Source of the DNA: Macrotis lagotis | Taxonomy: Eukaryota; Chordata; Mammalia; Peramelemorphia; Peramelidae | DNA length: 64,000 bases | NCBI RefSeq assembly: GCF_037893015.1 | Contig: NC_133658.1 | Span: forward strand, 140,907,822 to 140,971,821 | Direction of reading: 5' to 3' | Part shown: piece by piece, positions 46,975 to 58,369 of the stretch | Numbering within the stretch: position 1 is the stretch's first letter | Layout: each line of letters opens with the position of its first letter | Made by a program: the position numbers and the translations under genes | Notes under the pieces: model-generated | Seen by the model: only the letters and a program-made list of their open reading frames with translations | Told to the model about the DNA's origin: nothing | The model's database searches: none

Positions 46975-47351
46975 TTGTTAAAATTCTGTTATATGTAATA
47001 AAAAAAATGTTGCAAAATTACATTAAATAAGCTTGACTCCAATGAAGAGATAGGAAAATCTTCAACAACTTGGCTATGGAAGTGAGGAATTCAAAAGGGC
47101 TCCTAGGTTGAAACCCTGGGCAACAGAAAAGACAGGGAAGCTAACAAGGGAGAGGATTAAGAGGAAAAGATGCAAGTTCTGTTTTGAACTTACTAAGGTT
47201 CAAATGTTTACTGGATATTCAGTTTGAGCTATCTGAAAGGCAGTTAAAAAAATGCAAAATTGGAGGACAGCAGAAAGATTGGGGCAGGAAAAGTAGAATT
47301 AAGAATCATTAGCAGATATGGTAATTAAACCATGAGCACTGATGAGATCAC
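46975..47351 (-). repeat. Inverted duplicate of an L2 RT fragment (copy 1)
   Basis: Reverse complement of 53659-54033, nearly identical: I count two substitutions and one base difference in an A run over about 375 bases. Read on the minus strand it is a decayed piece of L2 ORF2 (RT region). Unlike copy 2, it has no further L2 text on either side; similarity stops abruptly at 'ttgttaaaattctg' and 'gatgagatcac'. No target-site duplication is evident. Confidence 0.95.
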
Positions 47352-47419
47352 ATATTCTAAGGACTGGACTCTCATTAGTCAGTCCATTCTATCCTCACCT
47401 TCCCCCCACCCCCCATTAC

Positions 47420-48340
47420 CTAGGGAAATATGCTTAGGAAAAGTTTTAATATGACACAGTTCTGACACCCCTTTCTCATCAACCACTTGGTAAATTAGGA
47501 GGTTGGGAGGACATACCATTTTCCATCTCTGTGTCTTCTATGTGTTATGCTCTTTGCAGATAGATGTTTAGAGATTTGCTCACTTTGTGTGTTTACAATG
47601 ACAGTAAGAACTCCTTGTAACATCTTGCATTCTGACATTATACTCCTCTTGTCCTTAGACTTTCTGCTCTCATCTCTTCTCCAGTATTTGCTCTCATGAG
47701 AATTTTAAAAATTCTACTGGTATTGTAATCACTAGGTAATAGATGCTCTCAGACTTCCTTATTTATAGTTCTTGGCTTGTTGTCAGGCATTTGTTCTGAA
47801 ATAGCCTATGACTTTTGGGGCTGTACAATTAGCAGTCCTCCACAGACCCGGTGGATTGGTCCACTTCCCTTCCCTCTCCCTCTCCCTCCATGTGCGTCAT
47901 CCCCACCCCCATCCTGTATCTTGTATAAAGCAGCTGAGTGAATTCACTTTTGCTGTCCTCTACTGCCTCACACTTGGCCTGGCTGTATTTCAGCTTCTTT
48001 TATTTGATGACATCATTTCCTGACCAACTTTCTCTAGTTAGAGATCATGACTTCCTTGAAGTATCCCCTTTGGTCACCATCAAAGCTACCATTCCTAGCT
48101 CTTGCCCTGGTAACATTTCTGTACTGGTCTAAGGTTTGCAAAGCCCTTTCCTTCCAATGATGCTTGGTAGTAGAGAATTGTTCCCACTTTACAAGCAAAG
48201 AAACTGAGGCTTCAAAGTGTTTGAACCCAAGCTCACAGACATTTCTCAGTCCAGTCTACTGACTTTTAAAATTATTGCCCTATCTGTTACATGGTAGTTG
48301 GTATGCACTCATTTTCTGTACTATGTTGCCAATCAGGAAC
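47420..48340. other. Intronic DNA, little recognised
   Basis: No exon or clear repeat in most of this stretch. Two overlapping open frames at 47808-48132 have no recognisable protein. A MIR3-like fragment lies at about 48130-48290 ('ccactttacaagcaaagaaa'). Confidence 0.4.
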
Positions 48341-48354
48341 TCTTGCTGGTTACA

Positions 48355-48508
48355 GTCTTTTTTTTTTAATTTTTGCAAGGCAATGGGTTAAGTGGCTTGC
48401 CCAAGGTCACATAGTTAAGTAATTATTAAGTGTCTGAGGTCATATTTGAACTGAGGTCCTCCTGACTCCAGGGTCAGTGCTCTATCCACTGCACCATGTA
48501 GCTGCCCC
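48355..48508 (-). mobile_element. WSINE1-type SINE
   Basis: Minus copy with head 'catgtagctgcccc'. Target-site duplication 'ctggttaca' at 48346-48354 and 48509-48517. Confidence 0.93.
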
Positions 48509-48694
48509 CTGGTTACATTTTTAAAAGTTGTTGAACCTAAGATCTTAAAAGCATAGAATAATTAATTTGTAAGGAATCTGCTAAATCCTATAATCCAAAT
48601 CTCCCTTGGATTAGTATGATTTCAATAGAAAATTCTTTTCTTATTATATGCTCCTTTCTCCTCTCTATAAATTTTACAATCTCCAAGCCCTGAG

Positions 48695-48696
<2 letters not shown>

Positions 48697-48735
<39 letters not shown>

Positions 48736-48736
48736 G
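48697..48736. repeat. (AAT)n microsatellite
   Basis: About 12 copies of ATA/AAT just before the SINE at 48755. Confidence 0.96.
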
Positions 48737-48754
48737 TTTTTTGTCCTTCATTTT

Positions 48755-48907
48755 TTTTTTAGGTTTTTGCAAGGTAAATGGGGTTAAGTGGCTTGCCCAA
48801 GGCCACACAGCTAGGTAATTATTATTAAGTGTCTGAGACCAGATTTGAACCCAGGTACTCCTGACTCCAGGGCCAGTGCTTTATCTACTACGCCACCTAG
48901 CCACTCT
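48755..48907 (-). mobile_element. WSINE1-type SINE
   Basis: Minus copy with one extra 'att' in 'gtaattattatta'. Perfect target-site duplication 'gtccttcatttt' at 48743-48754 and 48908-48919. Confidence 0.95.
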
Positions 48908-49031
48908 GTCCTTCATTTTCAAATCATGAATTGTATTTGAGTTAAGTGGTGCTGTGTCAGTAGCCTCACTTTCTCCTCCAGATCCATTTGGGTCCAGTGA
49001 CCAGATATGAATTGGGATGACTGGAGATGGC

Positions 49032-49171
49032 CCTGGATGTAAGGCAATCAAATTTAAGTGATTGCCCAAGGTCACACAGCTAGTAAGTGTCAAGTGTCTG
49101 AGATCAGATTCAAACTCCAGTTCTCCTGAATCCAAGACTAGTGCTCTATTCAGTGTACCAACTAGCTGCCC
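49032..49171 (-). repeat. Core SINE, diverged
   Basis: 'taagtgattgcccaaggtca', 'cacagctagtaagtgtc', 'ttctcctgaatccaagacta' and 'ccaactagctgccct' in minus-strand SINE order; clearly older than WSINE1 copies. Confidence 0.75.
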
Positions 49172-49829
49172 TCCAAGTCCTGAAACTTCCTGCCTGTATG
49201 ACCTTGACCTTCTCCGCACCTCAATTTTCTTACCTATAAAATGGGAATAGTTGTATTATCTGCCTTACAAGACACCCAGGGAAAGTACTTTGAAAAACTT
49301 AAAGTTATATAGAAATTTGTTATTCTCTACTTTTAGGTTTTGATAGTCTCAGGGCTTTACAACTGAGAACTGGGGCATGAAAACCATTCCCATTTATTGA
49401 TGATGGGGATAGTTCTGGTTTTTATTAATTATTGTGTGTTTATCAGTTTACTCTTCAAGTTTACTGCCTGGTTGCACAGAAGGAAAATGACATAGAGGAT
49501 CATCCTTAGTGACCTCAACACCTCATGACCTCCTTTCTTCATTTTTGCCAAGTTTCAGGGTATCTCAGAGTTTATAGGTTTGAAAGTTTTTCAGGAATAT
49601 GTAGATGAAAGCTCATACTGCTTAGGCATAGTACCTTCTTTTCTTCTCTCTCTCCTCTCCCCTGAGTTCCAATTGGATTTGGAAAGTGTCTTAAATATCA
49701 ACTAGTTTTATAGGTGAGAAATTGAGATCCTTAAAGAGTAACAAACTTCATCAAGATTCCACAGCTTATAAATGGCAGAACTGAAAATAAAAATCACCTC
49801 TTCTGACTCTAGTTTCCTCTTTCTTCCTT

Positions 49830-49980
49830 TAAACCTCATCTTGCATGCAAAGGCCATATCCTCCATCAAACCATCTCTGATTTCCCCTGATTAGTCTCCT
49901 GGGACCTCAGAAAACTCTGTTTTGTACTTCTTGATTTTATATAGCAACTAATTTATTTATTTTTTATACTTTTAAAAAAT
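49830..49980 (+). repeat. L2 LINE fragment
   Basis: 'accatctctgatttcccctg', 'ttttgtacttcttgatttta' follow the L2 3' text ('cttccctgaccacc ... ttttatttt'). Confidence 0.5.
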
Positions 49981-50100
49981 ATTATGGCTCTAATCATCAA
50001 CAGACACAAATATTTTTAATATTCAAAGAAGAAAATGGAGAGTGGCATAAGAAATTGAACTTCTTAGCAGGTCTTAGTGGACATTAAAAAGTTGCTTATG

Positions 50101-50251
50101 AGGGGTGGCTAGGTAGCGCAGTGCATATATGCACCGGCCCTGGAGTCAGGAGGAACTGAGTTCAAATGTGACCTCAGACACTTAATAATTACCTACTGTG
50201 TGGCCTTGGGCAAGCTACTTAACCCCATTTGGCTTGCAAAAACCTAAAAAG
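50101..50251 (+). mobile_element. WSINE1-type SINE
   Basis: Plus copy, head 'aggggtggctaggtagcgca'. Target-site duplication 'aaaagttgcttatg' at 50087-50100 and 50252-50265. Confidence 0.95.
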
Positions 50252-50344
50252 AAAAGTTGCTTATGCTTTGGATCTTATCTCCTTTATTAGACTTAGATCA
50301 GCACTTCTAAAACTCTTTGATCTCAGAACATCTTTACAGTTTTT

Positions 50345-50700
50345 TGACAACTTCTAAAGGCTTTATTTATTTTCCCAATTATTTGTAGAGATAATTTTCA
50401 ACATTCATTTTTTTAGGTGGTTTTTTTTTTTTTTGCAGAGCAAATGGGGTTCAGTGGCTTGCCCAAGGCCACACAGCTAGGTAATTATTTGGTGTCTGAG
50501 ACTGGATTTGAACCCAGGTACTTCTGACTCCAGGGCCAGTGCTTTATCCACTATGTCACCTAGCCACCCTTCAACATTCATTTTTGTAAGATTTTCTCCT
50601 TCCCACCCTCCCCTCCCCTCACCAAGAATAAGAAATAATTTGATTTAGGCTATATGTGTATGTGCTAAAAATTGTTGCGTGTCCTCCCCCAAAGAACTTT
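50345..50700 (+). repeat. Unnamed marsupial repeat split by a SINE
   Basis: 'cccaattatttgtagagata', 'attttcaacattcattttt', then after the SINE 'gattttctccttcccaccct' and 'tgatttaggctatatgtgta'. The same text in the same order is at 32145-32345, so it is an interspersed family; I cannot name it with confidence. Confidence 0.6.
50413..50569 (-). mobile_element. WSINE1-type SINE
   Basis: Minus copy. Perfect target-site duplication 'ttcaacattcattttt' at 50397-50412 and 50570-50585. Confidence 0.95.
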
Positions 50701-51279
50701 TGTTTATGTAGATTTTGTCTATTGTGATTACAAAATAAGAAATGAAAATATCTTAGAATTATTATGAAAATAGTTTTGACCTCCTCAAAAGCCTGAAAAG
50801 TCTTGGGGACTGCAATTGGTCCCTGGAACATACTGTAAGAAAAACCACTGGATTAGACTAGAAGGTTCCAGAGGGCAGGGTCAATGTCTTACCTAAATTT
50901 TGTACCTCCCTCAATGACTGATATTTTGTACCTTCCTCATTGCACATGGTAGGAAGCAGCAAACCCCAAACTATATACGGAATCTACTCTCAAGAGTGTC
51001 TTGATACAAGCTTAGTGGTTGCTCATTCACTATCCAGGTCCCTCAGGATTTATGCTTCTGATGGGATAGCATTTACTGGATTGAAAGCTTCTATATCTAA
51101 GAGTCTGGAGAGTTTTAACTTAGACATGGTTGATTGTTTATGTTTTGCTTTTTAAATGTGCAGGGAGATGAGAGGTTGAGAAATATAGGCTCAGTTGCAA
51201 AGCTAGCCCTCAGCCAGATTGTGACAGAGGTGAATTTTGACTTTGGCAGGCTTCCTACTTTTCTTTTCAGCAGCCTGGC

Positions 51280-51600
51280 ACCCTATAATAAAAATAGCTC
51301 TCACATTTAAAGTACTTTCCTCACAAGAGCCTTGTAAGATAGATAGTTCAAATACTGTTGTCCCCATTTTATATGTTGAATAAACTGAGATTCAGAGAGG
51401 TCCTGAAAATTATCCAAGGTTACATAACCCAGGAGATAAGACCCAAGGAAAGGTCATTTCCAACATTAGGAAGCAGCAGACTTCAAACTATATCAAGCCT
51501 CCTCCGAAGGCCAGCTGGATACAAGTTTTTGTAAGTGGTAGAGCTGGGACTCCAATCCAGGTAGGTATGTAGGTAGATCTCCTGGCTCCAAGTCTTTTAA
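51280..51600 (+). repeat. MIR3-like SINE with a foreign middle segment
   Basis: 'aaagtactttcctcacaaga', 'tccccattttatatgttgaa', 'actgagattcagagaggtcc' and 'ggttacataacccaggagat' follow the SINE. A segment at about 51465-51530 similar to 50950-51010 interrupts it, and then SINE-like text resumes ('gtagagctgggactccaatc'). Confidence 0.5.
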
Positions 51601-51819
51601 CTAATCCTCTGAATCTATTTATTGAAATGTTATAGTTAGGACAGACATATAAAACATCCCCCTTGTGAAATAAATGCTCATCTATCTGGCCTTTATTCCT
51701 TACCTTCCCACTTATTCCAGGTTGAGTTCTCTTAGGCTATTTAATCCTTTACAAATCTAAAATGATTTAAGGTATCACATCTTCTACAGGCATGTGGATT
51801 ATAAATAAATCATGGAATC

Positions 51820-52330
51820 ATGGAATAATAGAACTGGAAATGACCTTAGAGATTATCTAGTCCAGTATTCTCAAACTCAAATAGAATCTCAGAAAACTGC
51901 TAATTAACATTAGTTCTGTTATCTTTTTATTTATCTTATTAAACATTTCACAATAACATAGCACTGTGGCTGTTGGTGGAGAGTTTGACATCTCTGATCC
52001 AACAGTCTCATTTTACAGATGTGGAAACTGGCCCAGAAAAAGGAAGTGACTTGCCCCAGGTCTCATAGCTATTTATTTTTTTTTAAAGTTTTTTGCAAGG
52101 CAAATGGGGTTAAGTGGCTTGCCCAAGGCCACACAGCTAGGTAATTATTAAGTGTCTGAGTTCACATTTGAACTCAGGTACTCCTGACTCCTGGTCTGGT
52201 GCTTTATCCACTACACCACCTAGCCACCCCATCTCATAGCTGTTTAAAAGTAGAACTGGGACTCTAAACTTAACCTCTTGATTCTGAGTCAATGCTCTTT
52301 CCAATCTCTCAATGGAGTAAGAGGTATATG
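51820..52330 (+). repeat. CR1/MIR-like old repeat, split by a SINE
   Basis: 'gaactggaaatgaccttaga', 'gattatctagtccagtattc', 'ctcattttacagatgtggaa', 'gaagtgacttgccccaggtc', then after the SINE 'agtagaactgggactctaaa'. Confidence 0.6.
52077..52231 (-). mobile_element. WSINE1-type SINE
   Basis: Minus copy. Target-site duplication 'tctcatagctatttat' at 52061-52076; the right copy from 52232 reads 'tctcatagctgttta' with small differences. Confidence 0.93.
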
Positions 52331-53020
52331 GTATCTGAAGACACCTTGCCAATGATGTGAAAGGTGTTTATACAAAGTCTTATTATATTAATGAGGAGAA
52401 TACCTGGGAATGAAAAATTTTTAAGGATCTTAAATTGGGGGTGTCCAGAATATATCTAGATAGATAATATAGAAGTAGTAGTTAGAATTTTAGGTGTGAT
52501 TTGGGGGAAGAAGGGATGAAAATGTTCAGGTATAATATCAATCCTTAAATTTAGAATGTTTCTCTTCTTATACTAGATGCTAGACTATTCTTTCTTTTCA
52601 ATCTACTAACATTTATTAAATCCTCGTTTTTACAGAATACTGGAAAACATACAAAGTTTACATAAGACATGATCTCTTTTCATGGAGCTAGTTTGGTAGG
52701 TTGATGTGTAACTAGTGGAGAGTTAGGAAGTACTGTGTTCTACCCCATCTTACTATTCCTATCCTCAACCCAGTTTGTCTCACAGAGACAGATACACAGA
52801 CACACACACACACAAACACAAACTGTCATTCTCTTTTAATTGCTCATAGACCAAGGTGATAAAGTGTCAACTAGAATGCATCAAGAGCAGCCAGATGGTT
52901 GGGGTGCCTTTATATAGTATCAGCTGAGTGAATTCATTTCTACTTTCTATCTACTCCCAATCCCAATTTGGAAGTCTTTCAGGTGGACTTCTTTTGGTGC
53001 TATTTAACAGAATTTTTTTT

Positions 53021-53165
53021 AAGGTTTTTTGCAAGGCAATGGGGTTAAGTGGCTTGTCCCAGGCTACAGCTAGGTAATTATCAAGTGTCTGAGACTGGAT
53101 TTGAATCCCAGGTACTCCTGACTCCAGGGCCAGTGCTTTATCCACTACACCACCTAGCCACCCTC
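53021..53165 (-). mobile_element. WSINE1-type SINE
   Basis: Minus copy with a short deletion ('ggctacagctagg'). Target-site duplication 'cagaatttttttt' at 53008-53020 and 53166-53178. Confidence 0.93.
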
Positions 53166-53339
53166 CAGAATTTTTTTTAAAAAAAGTTTTTACCATTAGT
53201 TTTTGTTTTTACATACCCTAAATTTCTATTTAAAAAGAAAAATTAAAAAAGTGAGAGAAAAAAATTAGCAAATCTGGCTCCCAGAATCTGGCTCATTTTA
53301 CTGAAACTGTTCTCTCCAAAGTTACTAATAATAATCTCT

Positions 53340-53454
53340 TAGGTGATAAATCCAATGCTTTTATCGCAATCCTCATTTTCCTTCATCTCTCTGCAGCTTT
53401 TGGTAATGTTGATCACTCTTTCCTTGATACTCTCTTCTCTCCAGGTTTTTGGAA

Positions 53455-53522
<68 letters not shown>

Positions 53523-54033
53523 GATTCTCCTCCTACCTCTTAGACTATTTCTTCTCTATTTTTTTTGCTGGATCCTCCTCCAGAGATGCTCTATAACAAT
53601 AGGTATTCCTCAGGGTCCTGATTTGGGTCCTCTTCTTCCTCTTTATTATTTCACTTGGTGATCTCATCAGTGCTCATGGTTTAATTACCATATCTGCTAA
53701 TGATTCTTAATTCTACTTTTCCTGCCCCAATCTTTCTGCTGTCCTCCAATTTTGCATTTTTTAACTGCCTTTCAGATAGCTCAAACTGAATATCCAGTAA
53801 ACATTTGAACCTTAGTAAGTTCAAAACAGAACTTGCATCTTTTCCTCTTAATGCTCTCCCTTGTTAGCTTCCCTGTCTTTTCTGTTGCCCAGGGTTTCAA
53901 CCTAGGAGCCCTCTTGAATTCCTCACTTCCATAGCCAAGTTGTTGAAGATTTTCCTATCTCTTCATTGGAGTCAAGCTTATTTAATGTAATTTTGCAACA
54001 TTTTTTTTATTACATATAACAGAATTTTAACAA
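53340..54033 (+). repeat. L2 ORF2 (RT) fragment, plus strand, holds copy 2
   Basis: Decayed L2 reverse-transcriptase text runs through the whole block: 'ttggtaatgttgatcactct', 'attcctcagggtcctgattt', 'tgatctcatcagtgctcatg', 'cttaattctacttttcctgc' and 'ggtttcaacctaggagccct'. A (CT)n microsatellite interrupts it. The part 53659-54033 is the near-identical inverted partner of 46975-47351. Because L2 text continues upstream of 53659, this copy is the likely parent. Confidence 0.85.
53456..53521. repeat. (CT)n microsatellite
   Basis: About 66 bases of uninterrupted CT inside the L2 fragment. It produces the Ser/Leu-rich open frames here. Confidence 0.98.
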
Positions 54034-55490
54034 AGATCTTGGGACTCCAAATTTGCTCATTATGAAGTTGAACAGCTCATTGTATGGTCATTGTATCATC
54101 AAATACACTCCTCATCTTGCCTGCTCCCCATCAGTTCTCTTTTTGCAAAAGAACCATCCTTTTCCCCCTCACTCCCAGCTCCCACATCTCTAGGGAGCTT
54201 TATGACTCAGCTGAATCCAGGGATGCCCAAATAATTGAATAGCTTTTTTTTCTAAAGAAGGGAGGAAATTAAGAGCAGAATCCATGTCGCTTTTAGGGAA
54301 CCTCACTCTCTATAATGGAGCCTAGTGAATATGAAGCCCTTATCTTTTATTTATTTATTTTTTTGAGAGGAAGAAAAACCCATTTTCCTTGACCCCTGAT
54401 TTGAAAAGAGAGAAATTAATTTATTCAGTCAGGCTTGCAGAGTGAATTTGTTTAAAAATGGAAGTTAAATGAGGTATTATGGGTACTGCAGGTCTTTCCT
54501 CCCAAAGGCCATTTGCTCAGCCTCCTGTGGGATGACGTTACAGTTTTCAGGCTTTAATCCAAAGGTTTTGGGGAACCATCAAAGCCTTTGGCCTTTGGGT
54601 AATTCAGCCCTAATCACCTGACATCATGGAAATGTGCCAGACTGCTGTGTAGAGGTCATCCTACTCTGCCTTTCCCTCATCCCTGGTGAGAAGGAGTCTA
54701 ATGTGGTGCCTATAACTGCAAGAGTTGGGGCTGTCAGAACCTGTCTAGTTCTCCCTTATTTTTTTTCCTGCTTTCCTATTGCAGTGCAGCCACCGACCTT
54801 TCTCTCTGATATCTTACTCTCTTCCCCTCCCCCCCCCCACTTCCCCATCTCCTTATCTCTCTTGCTGGAAGACTCCCAGTTTCAATTCAGGGGAAGAGAC
54901 TTCAGTTCCTTCTGAGCAGCAGTTGTTCCTTACTGTTGGCAGTGTCCTTCCCTTTCCTGAGTCCCAGAGAGACCCAATCACCAGCACCTCTCGGGCAAAA
55001 TTGGTGCTAGAAAGAACTTGAAGAGGGGAAGGCCTGAGAATCCAGGGGAGCTTTGGCAGGTGCTACAGGTATCATTAAACCTGGGGATCTTACCCCTCAT
55101 TTCTCTGTCATCTTCTTTTCCTCCATCTCTTCCTTAGACTCTTCCTCGTTTGCCTCCTTTTCCATAATCCCTCTCTTCCTCTATCTTTCTGTACCTCCTC
55201 TTCTGCTGTTTTCTCCTCTGTTCCCCCCCCTCCTCCCTTCCCATTTATTACTAACCAGCTCTTTTTTTCCCTCTCTCTCTGGAGTGATTCTGGCTTCTCT
55301 CCCCTCACCCAATCATTTGTTCTTCTGCCTGTGGTGCCAGAAGAAGTGGGACTTGGCCTTGTTTAGGGGGCTGGGCAGGACTGATCTCTGTTTCCTCAGA
55401 GGCAGCTTCCTAATACTATAGGGCTGAATCAGGATGGTCAGGGTTCAGCTAGAGCTAAGCCTTTATGTGATGGTCTGCATTTTAGGTGAG
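54034..55490. other. Intronic DNA, repeat-poor; possible regulatory stretch
   Basis: No named repeat was recognised over most of 1.4 kb. The part at 54430-54650 has a CRE-like 'tgacgtta' (54533-54540) and 'atcaaagcctttggcctttg', with TCF- and nuclear-receptor-like half sites. The open frames at 54634-55421 lie in C/T-rich DNA and match no protein I know. Confidence 0.4.
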
Positions 55491-55516
55491 GGATAATAAT
55501 AAGTTCCTCTCTCTCT

Positions 55517-55660
55517 CTCTTTCTACACATATATGTATGTATATACATATATGCATATACATACATATATAATAAATATACAGATATAGATATGTAATAA
55601 ATACATGGGAATAGATATATAATAAATATATAGATATAGATGTATACACACACACACATT
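55517..55660. repeat. AT-rich (ATATAC/ATAGAT)n tract
   Basis: Interrupted TA/CA/GA-type dinucleotide and hexamer repeats, closing with '(ac)n' at about 55647-55659. Confidence 0.9.
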
Positions 55661-56344
55661 ATTCCTTTAAGGTCATAAGCTCTAGAGCTGGAAGGGCCTT
55701 GAGATCATATAGTTCAACGTCCTCATTTTGCTGATAAAGACTTGGAGGTTCGGAGAGGTCATCCATGGTTGTCATCTGTGTAATTGTTAAAGCTAAGGGT
55801 TCCACTTAGTTTCTCTGTTTCTCTCGGGTAGTCATTTACTGACTGACAGTGAGTCAGGCTCCTTGCTTCACATGTATTTTTTTTTCTGACTGAAAACCTC
55901 TGTGGGCTCATGCTCTCCTGGAAAAATGAGAAGGATTGATGTCCTGGGTTATGCTTCAGGATTCTGCTCTGAGAGGAGGGCTAGCGAGCGCAGTGGAGTG
56001 TGTCTCTAAAGCACTGAGCTCCCACTGTCACTCAGCTAACTCAACAAGAACTAGGATCAGAAGTGTTTAGGAGTGCTCTGGACTTAGAGACCAGAAATTC
56101 TATCTTAGACATTTCCTGACTGGGTGACCCTGAGTTTCACCAAGCTAAAGGAGAGAGAAAATAGTGGGTTGATCCTCTGAGAGAGAAAGTAAAGTTAGCA
56201 AGAGCCACAGGGAATAAACTGTAAAGGAAAGTAAAGAACAGCTACAAAGTTAACATTTAACCTGTATCAGTCTCAGTTTTCTTTCCATAAAAAAAAAGGG
56301 AATAATAGCATCTGCGTCACGGAGCCACGGTGAGTGTCAGGGAA

Positions 56345-56550
56345 GCTAGGGCAGTAAAATGAAAAGGAACACCTGGGTTCAAATCTGGTCTCAGACATTG
56401 ACTAGCTGTGTGACCCTGGGCAAGTCATTTAAATACTATCTGCCTCTGTTTTTTCTTTTCTTTTTTTTCCTCTCATTTTTTTTTTCCTACTGTAAAATGA
56501 TAATAATAGGTCCTATCTACCAGGGTTGCTGTAAGGATTCAATGAGATAA
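56345..56550 (+). repeat. MIR SINE
   Basis: 'cacctgggttcaaatctggt', 'tagctgtgtgaccctgggca', 'agtcatttaaatactatctg' and 'ctgtaaaatgataataatag' in order, with a T/C-rich insertion in the middle (56450-56490). Confidence 0.8.
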
Positions 56551-57480
56551 TAATTATAGCTATAATTTATATTTAAATATAATTAATATATTATACTATA
56601 TACATAAAAATAAATATTTAACATATAATTAATATAATTATAACAATGTTTGGCATATAATAGATGCTATATAAGTGTTAACTATTATTATTACAAAACA
56701 ACTGGGTAAGGCATTTTGCAAACCTTAAAGTGATATATAAATGTTATTATCTATTATTATTCAACAAAAGTTGTGTTTAATGTATATAAAACTTTAAAAT
56801 GTATAGAGAGGGCATGTTATAGGTGTGCTGTTTTTGTATGCTCTCTTTGATGCTAGTTTTGGACAAGTCATTTATCCTCTGAGCTTCAGTTTCCCCATTT
56901 GTAAAATGGGAATAATCATAGCAGTGACATGTTTGCAGTAAAGATCAGATGAGATCATGTAAAAAGATTATTCTCAAAAGCTATATGAATGTTAGTCATC
57001 AGTATGTGAGGTTGTGGGGCACTTACAAAAGTAAGTGATACATAGTCTCTAGCCTCTAGCCCTGGGGCAAGGAACCTTCAGCAATATTGGTCTGGCCTTG
57101 CCAAAGTAACCACAGGTAGGACCTGAAGTTCAATAAATCTAGGAGCTTTTTAGGGGTGAACTAATTAAATCTCTGATCAAATATAGCCTGAAAATGATAT
57201 TATTATAAATATCCAAATGGTCCTTGGCTTAAAAAAGCTTCCCACCTCTGCTTTAGATCTTGTAGTATAAGGAGAGAAGATGTGTCCATCCATAACAGTT
57301 ATTCCAAGTGGAACATACATTGCTCATGAAGGCCTGCTATATATTCCTGACTTAATAAAGGCTTATTGATTGATCCAGCACCTCCTCACTCAAGTCCAAC
57401 TCATGTGCATGTTATGACATCATCACCTCCTGGATGGCATGGTCTTCAAGAACAAAGAACAAACAGCAGATGAGGGGTGA
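56551..57480. other. Intronic DNA, AT-rich, with MIR3-like remains
   Basis: AT-rich stretch at 56540-56640, MIR/MIR3-like text at about 56690-56760 and 56840-57000 ('tcagtttccccatttgtaaa'). No exon seen. Confidence 0.4.
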
Positions 57481-57802
57481 ACCCAAAGTTCACTAGAATT
57501 GATCCTGGGGAGATTTCCTTTCTGACTAGGGTGAGGTAAGGGAAGAAAGGCTTCATGGGGAAGGTTGCATTGGGAAATGAGGGGTTAAATTTTCATAGGA
57601 AGAGACTGTTGAGGAAGGTAATTCAGGCATTTTTATATACAGAAAAAGAGGGGATTAAAGGCAATGAGGTGTTATAAAAAAAGGTAGACTATAATTAGAT
57701 GATGAGATGATGAATAGCCTAACTTTAACAGTCCCTGAAGAAAAATAGCAAAAGGGAGAGAGTACAGAAGGAAAAGAAATTTTGGGGAAACCTAAGTTAA
57801 GG

Positions 57803-58050
57803 TGGTAGCTAGGTGGTACAATGGATAGAGTGCTGGGTGTGTGAAGTCAGTAAGATTCATCTTTGTAAATTCAAATCTGGTCTTAGACACTATATGACTC
57901 TGGACAAGTCACTTCACCCTGTTTGCCTCAGTTTCCTTATCTATAAAATGAACTGGAGAAGGAAATGGCAAATCACTCCAGTATCTTTGCCAAGAAGACC
58001 CCATAAGAGGGACCTAACTAAAGTGATTGAAAGTGAGAGAATAACAAGTT
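57803..58050 (+). mobile_element. MAR1/MON1-like core SINE (long form)
   Basis: Head 'ggtagctaggtggtacaatg', 'caaatctggtcttagacact', 'ttgcctcagtttccttatct', then the long-form 3' part 'ctggagaaggaaatggcaaa' and 'ccagtatctttgccaagaag'. This 3' part is not in the WSINE1 copies, so it is a separate, older SINE family. Confidence 0.8.
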
Positions 58051-58369
58051 GAGATAAGGAGAGGAGAAAGAGAAATCAGTCAAGGAAATGAGAAGGGAGA
58101 TGGCCAAAGTTTAGGTGAAGCAAGGAAGTACAGGGCATCGGTAAGAGAGATTTTGCTGACTCATTATCTTTATCCTTCTAACTTGTAACTTCTTTGGACT
58201 TCACTATTTCTGTCAGAGGGACTACCATCTTTTTTCTACAACTTTCCATATTTGGGGGTTAACTTGGGGTTATCTTGTATTTTCCCCACTCACACTTATA
58301 TAATTAGTCACTAACTTATGACAGTCTCTGAAATACCTATGCTGTCACCAAACTGGTCTACTTGCCATT

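Noticed and set aside
47808..48132. Two overlapping short frames
   Set aside because: No similarity to any protein I recognise, and they are inside intron 1 with no exon signals that stand out.
53343..53661. Two overlapping open frames with Ser/Leu runs
   Set aside because: They come from the (CT)n repeat inside an L2 fragment.
54634..55421. Frames of 80-122 residues rich in Ser, Pro, Leu
   Set aside because: C/T-rich DNA gives such frames; no domain and no clear splice sites in phase.
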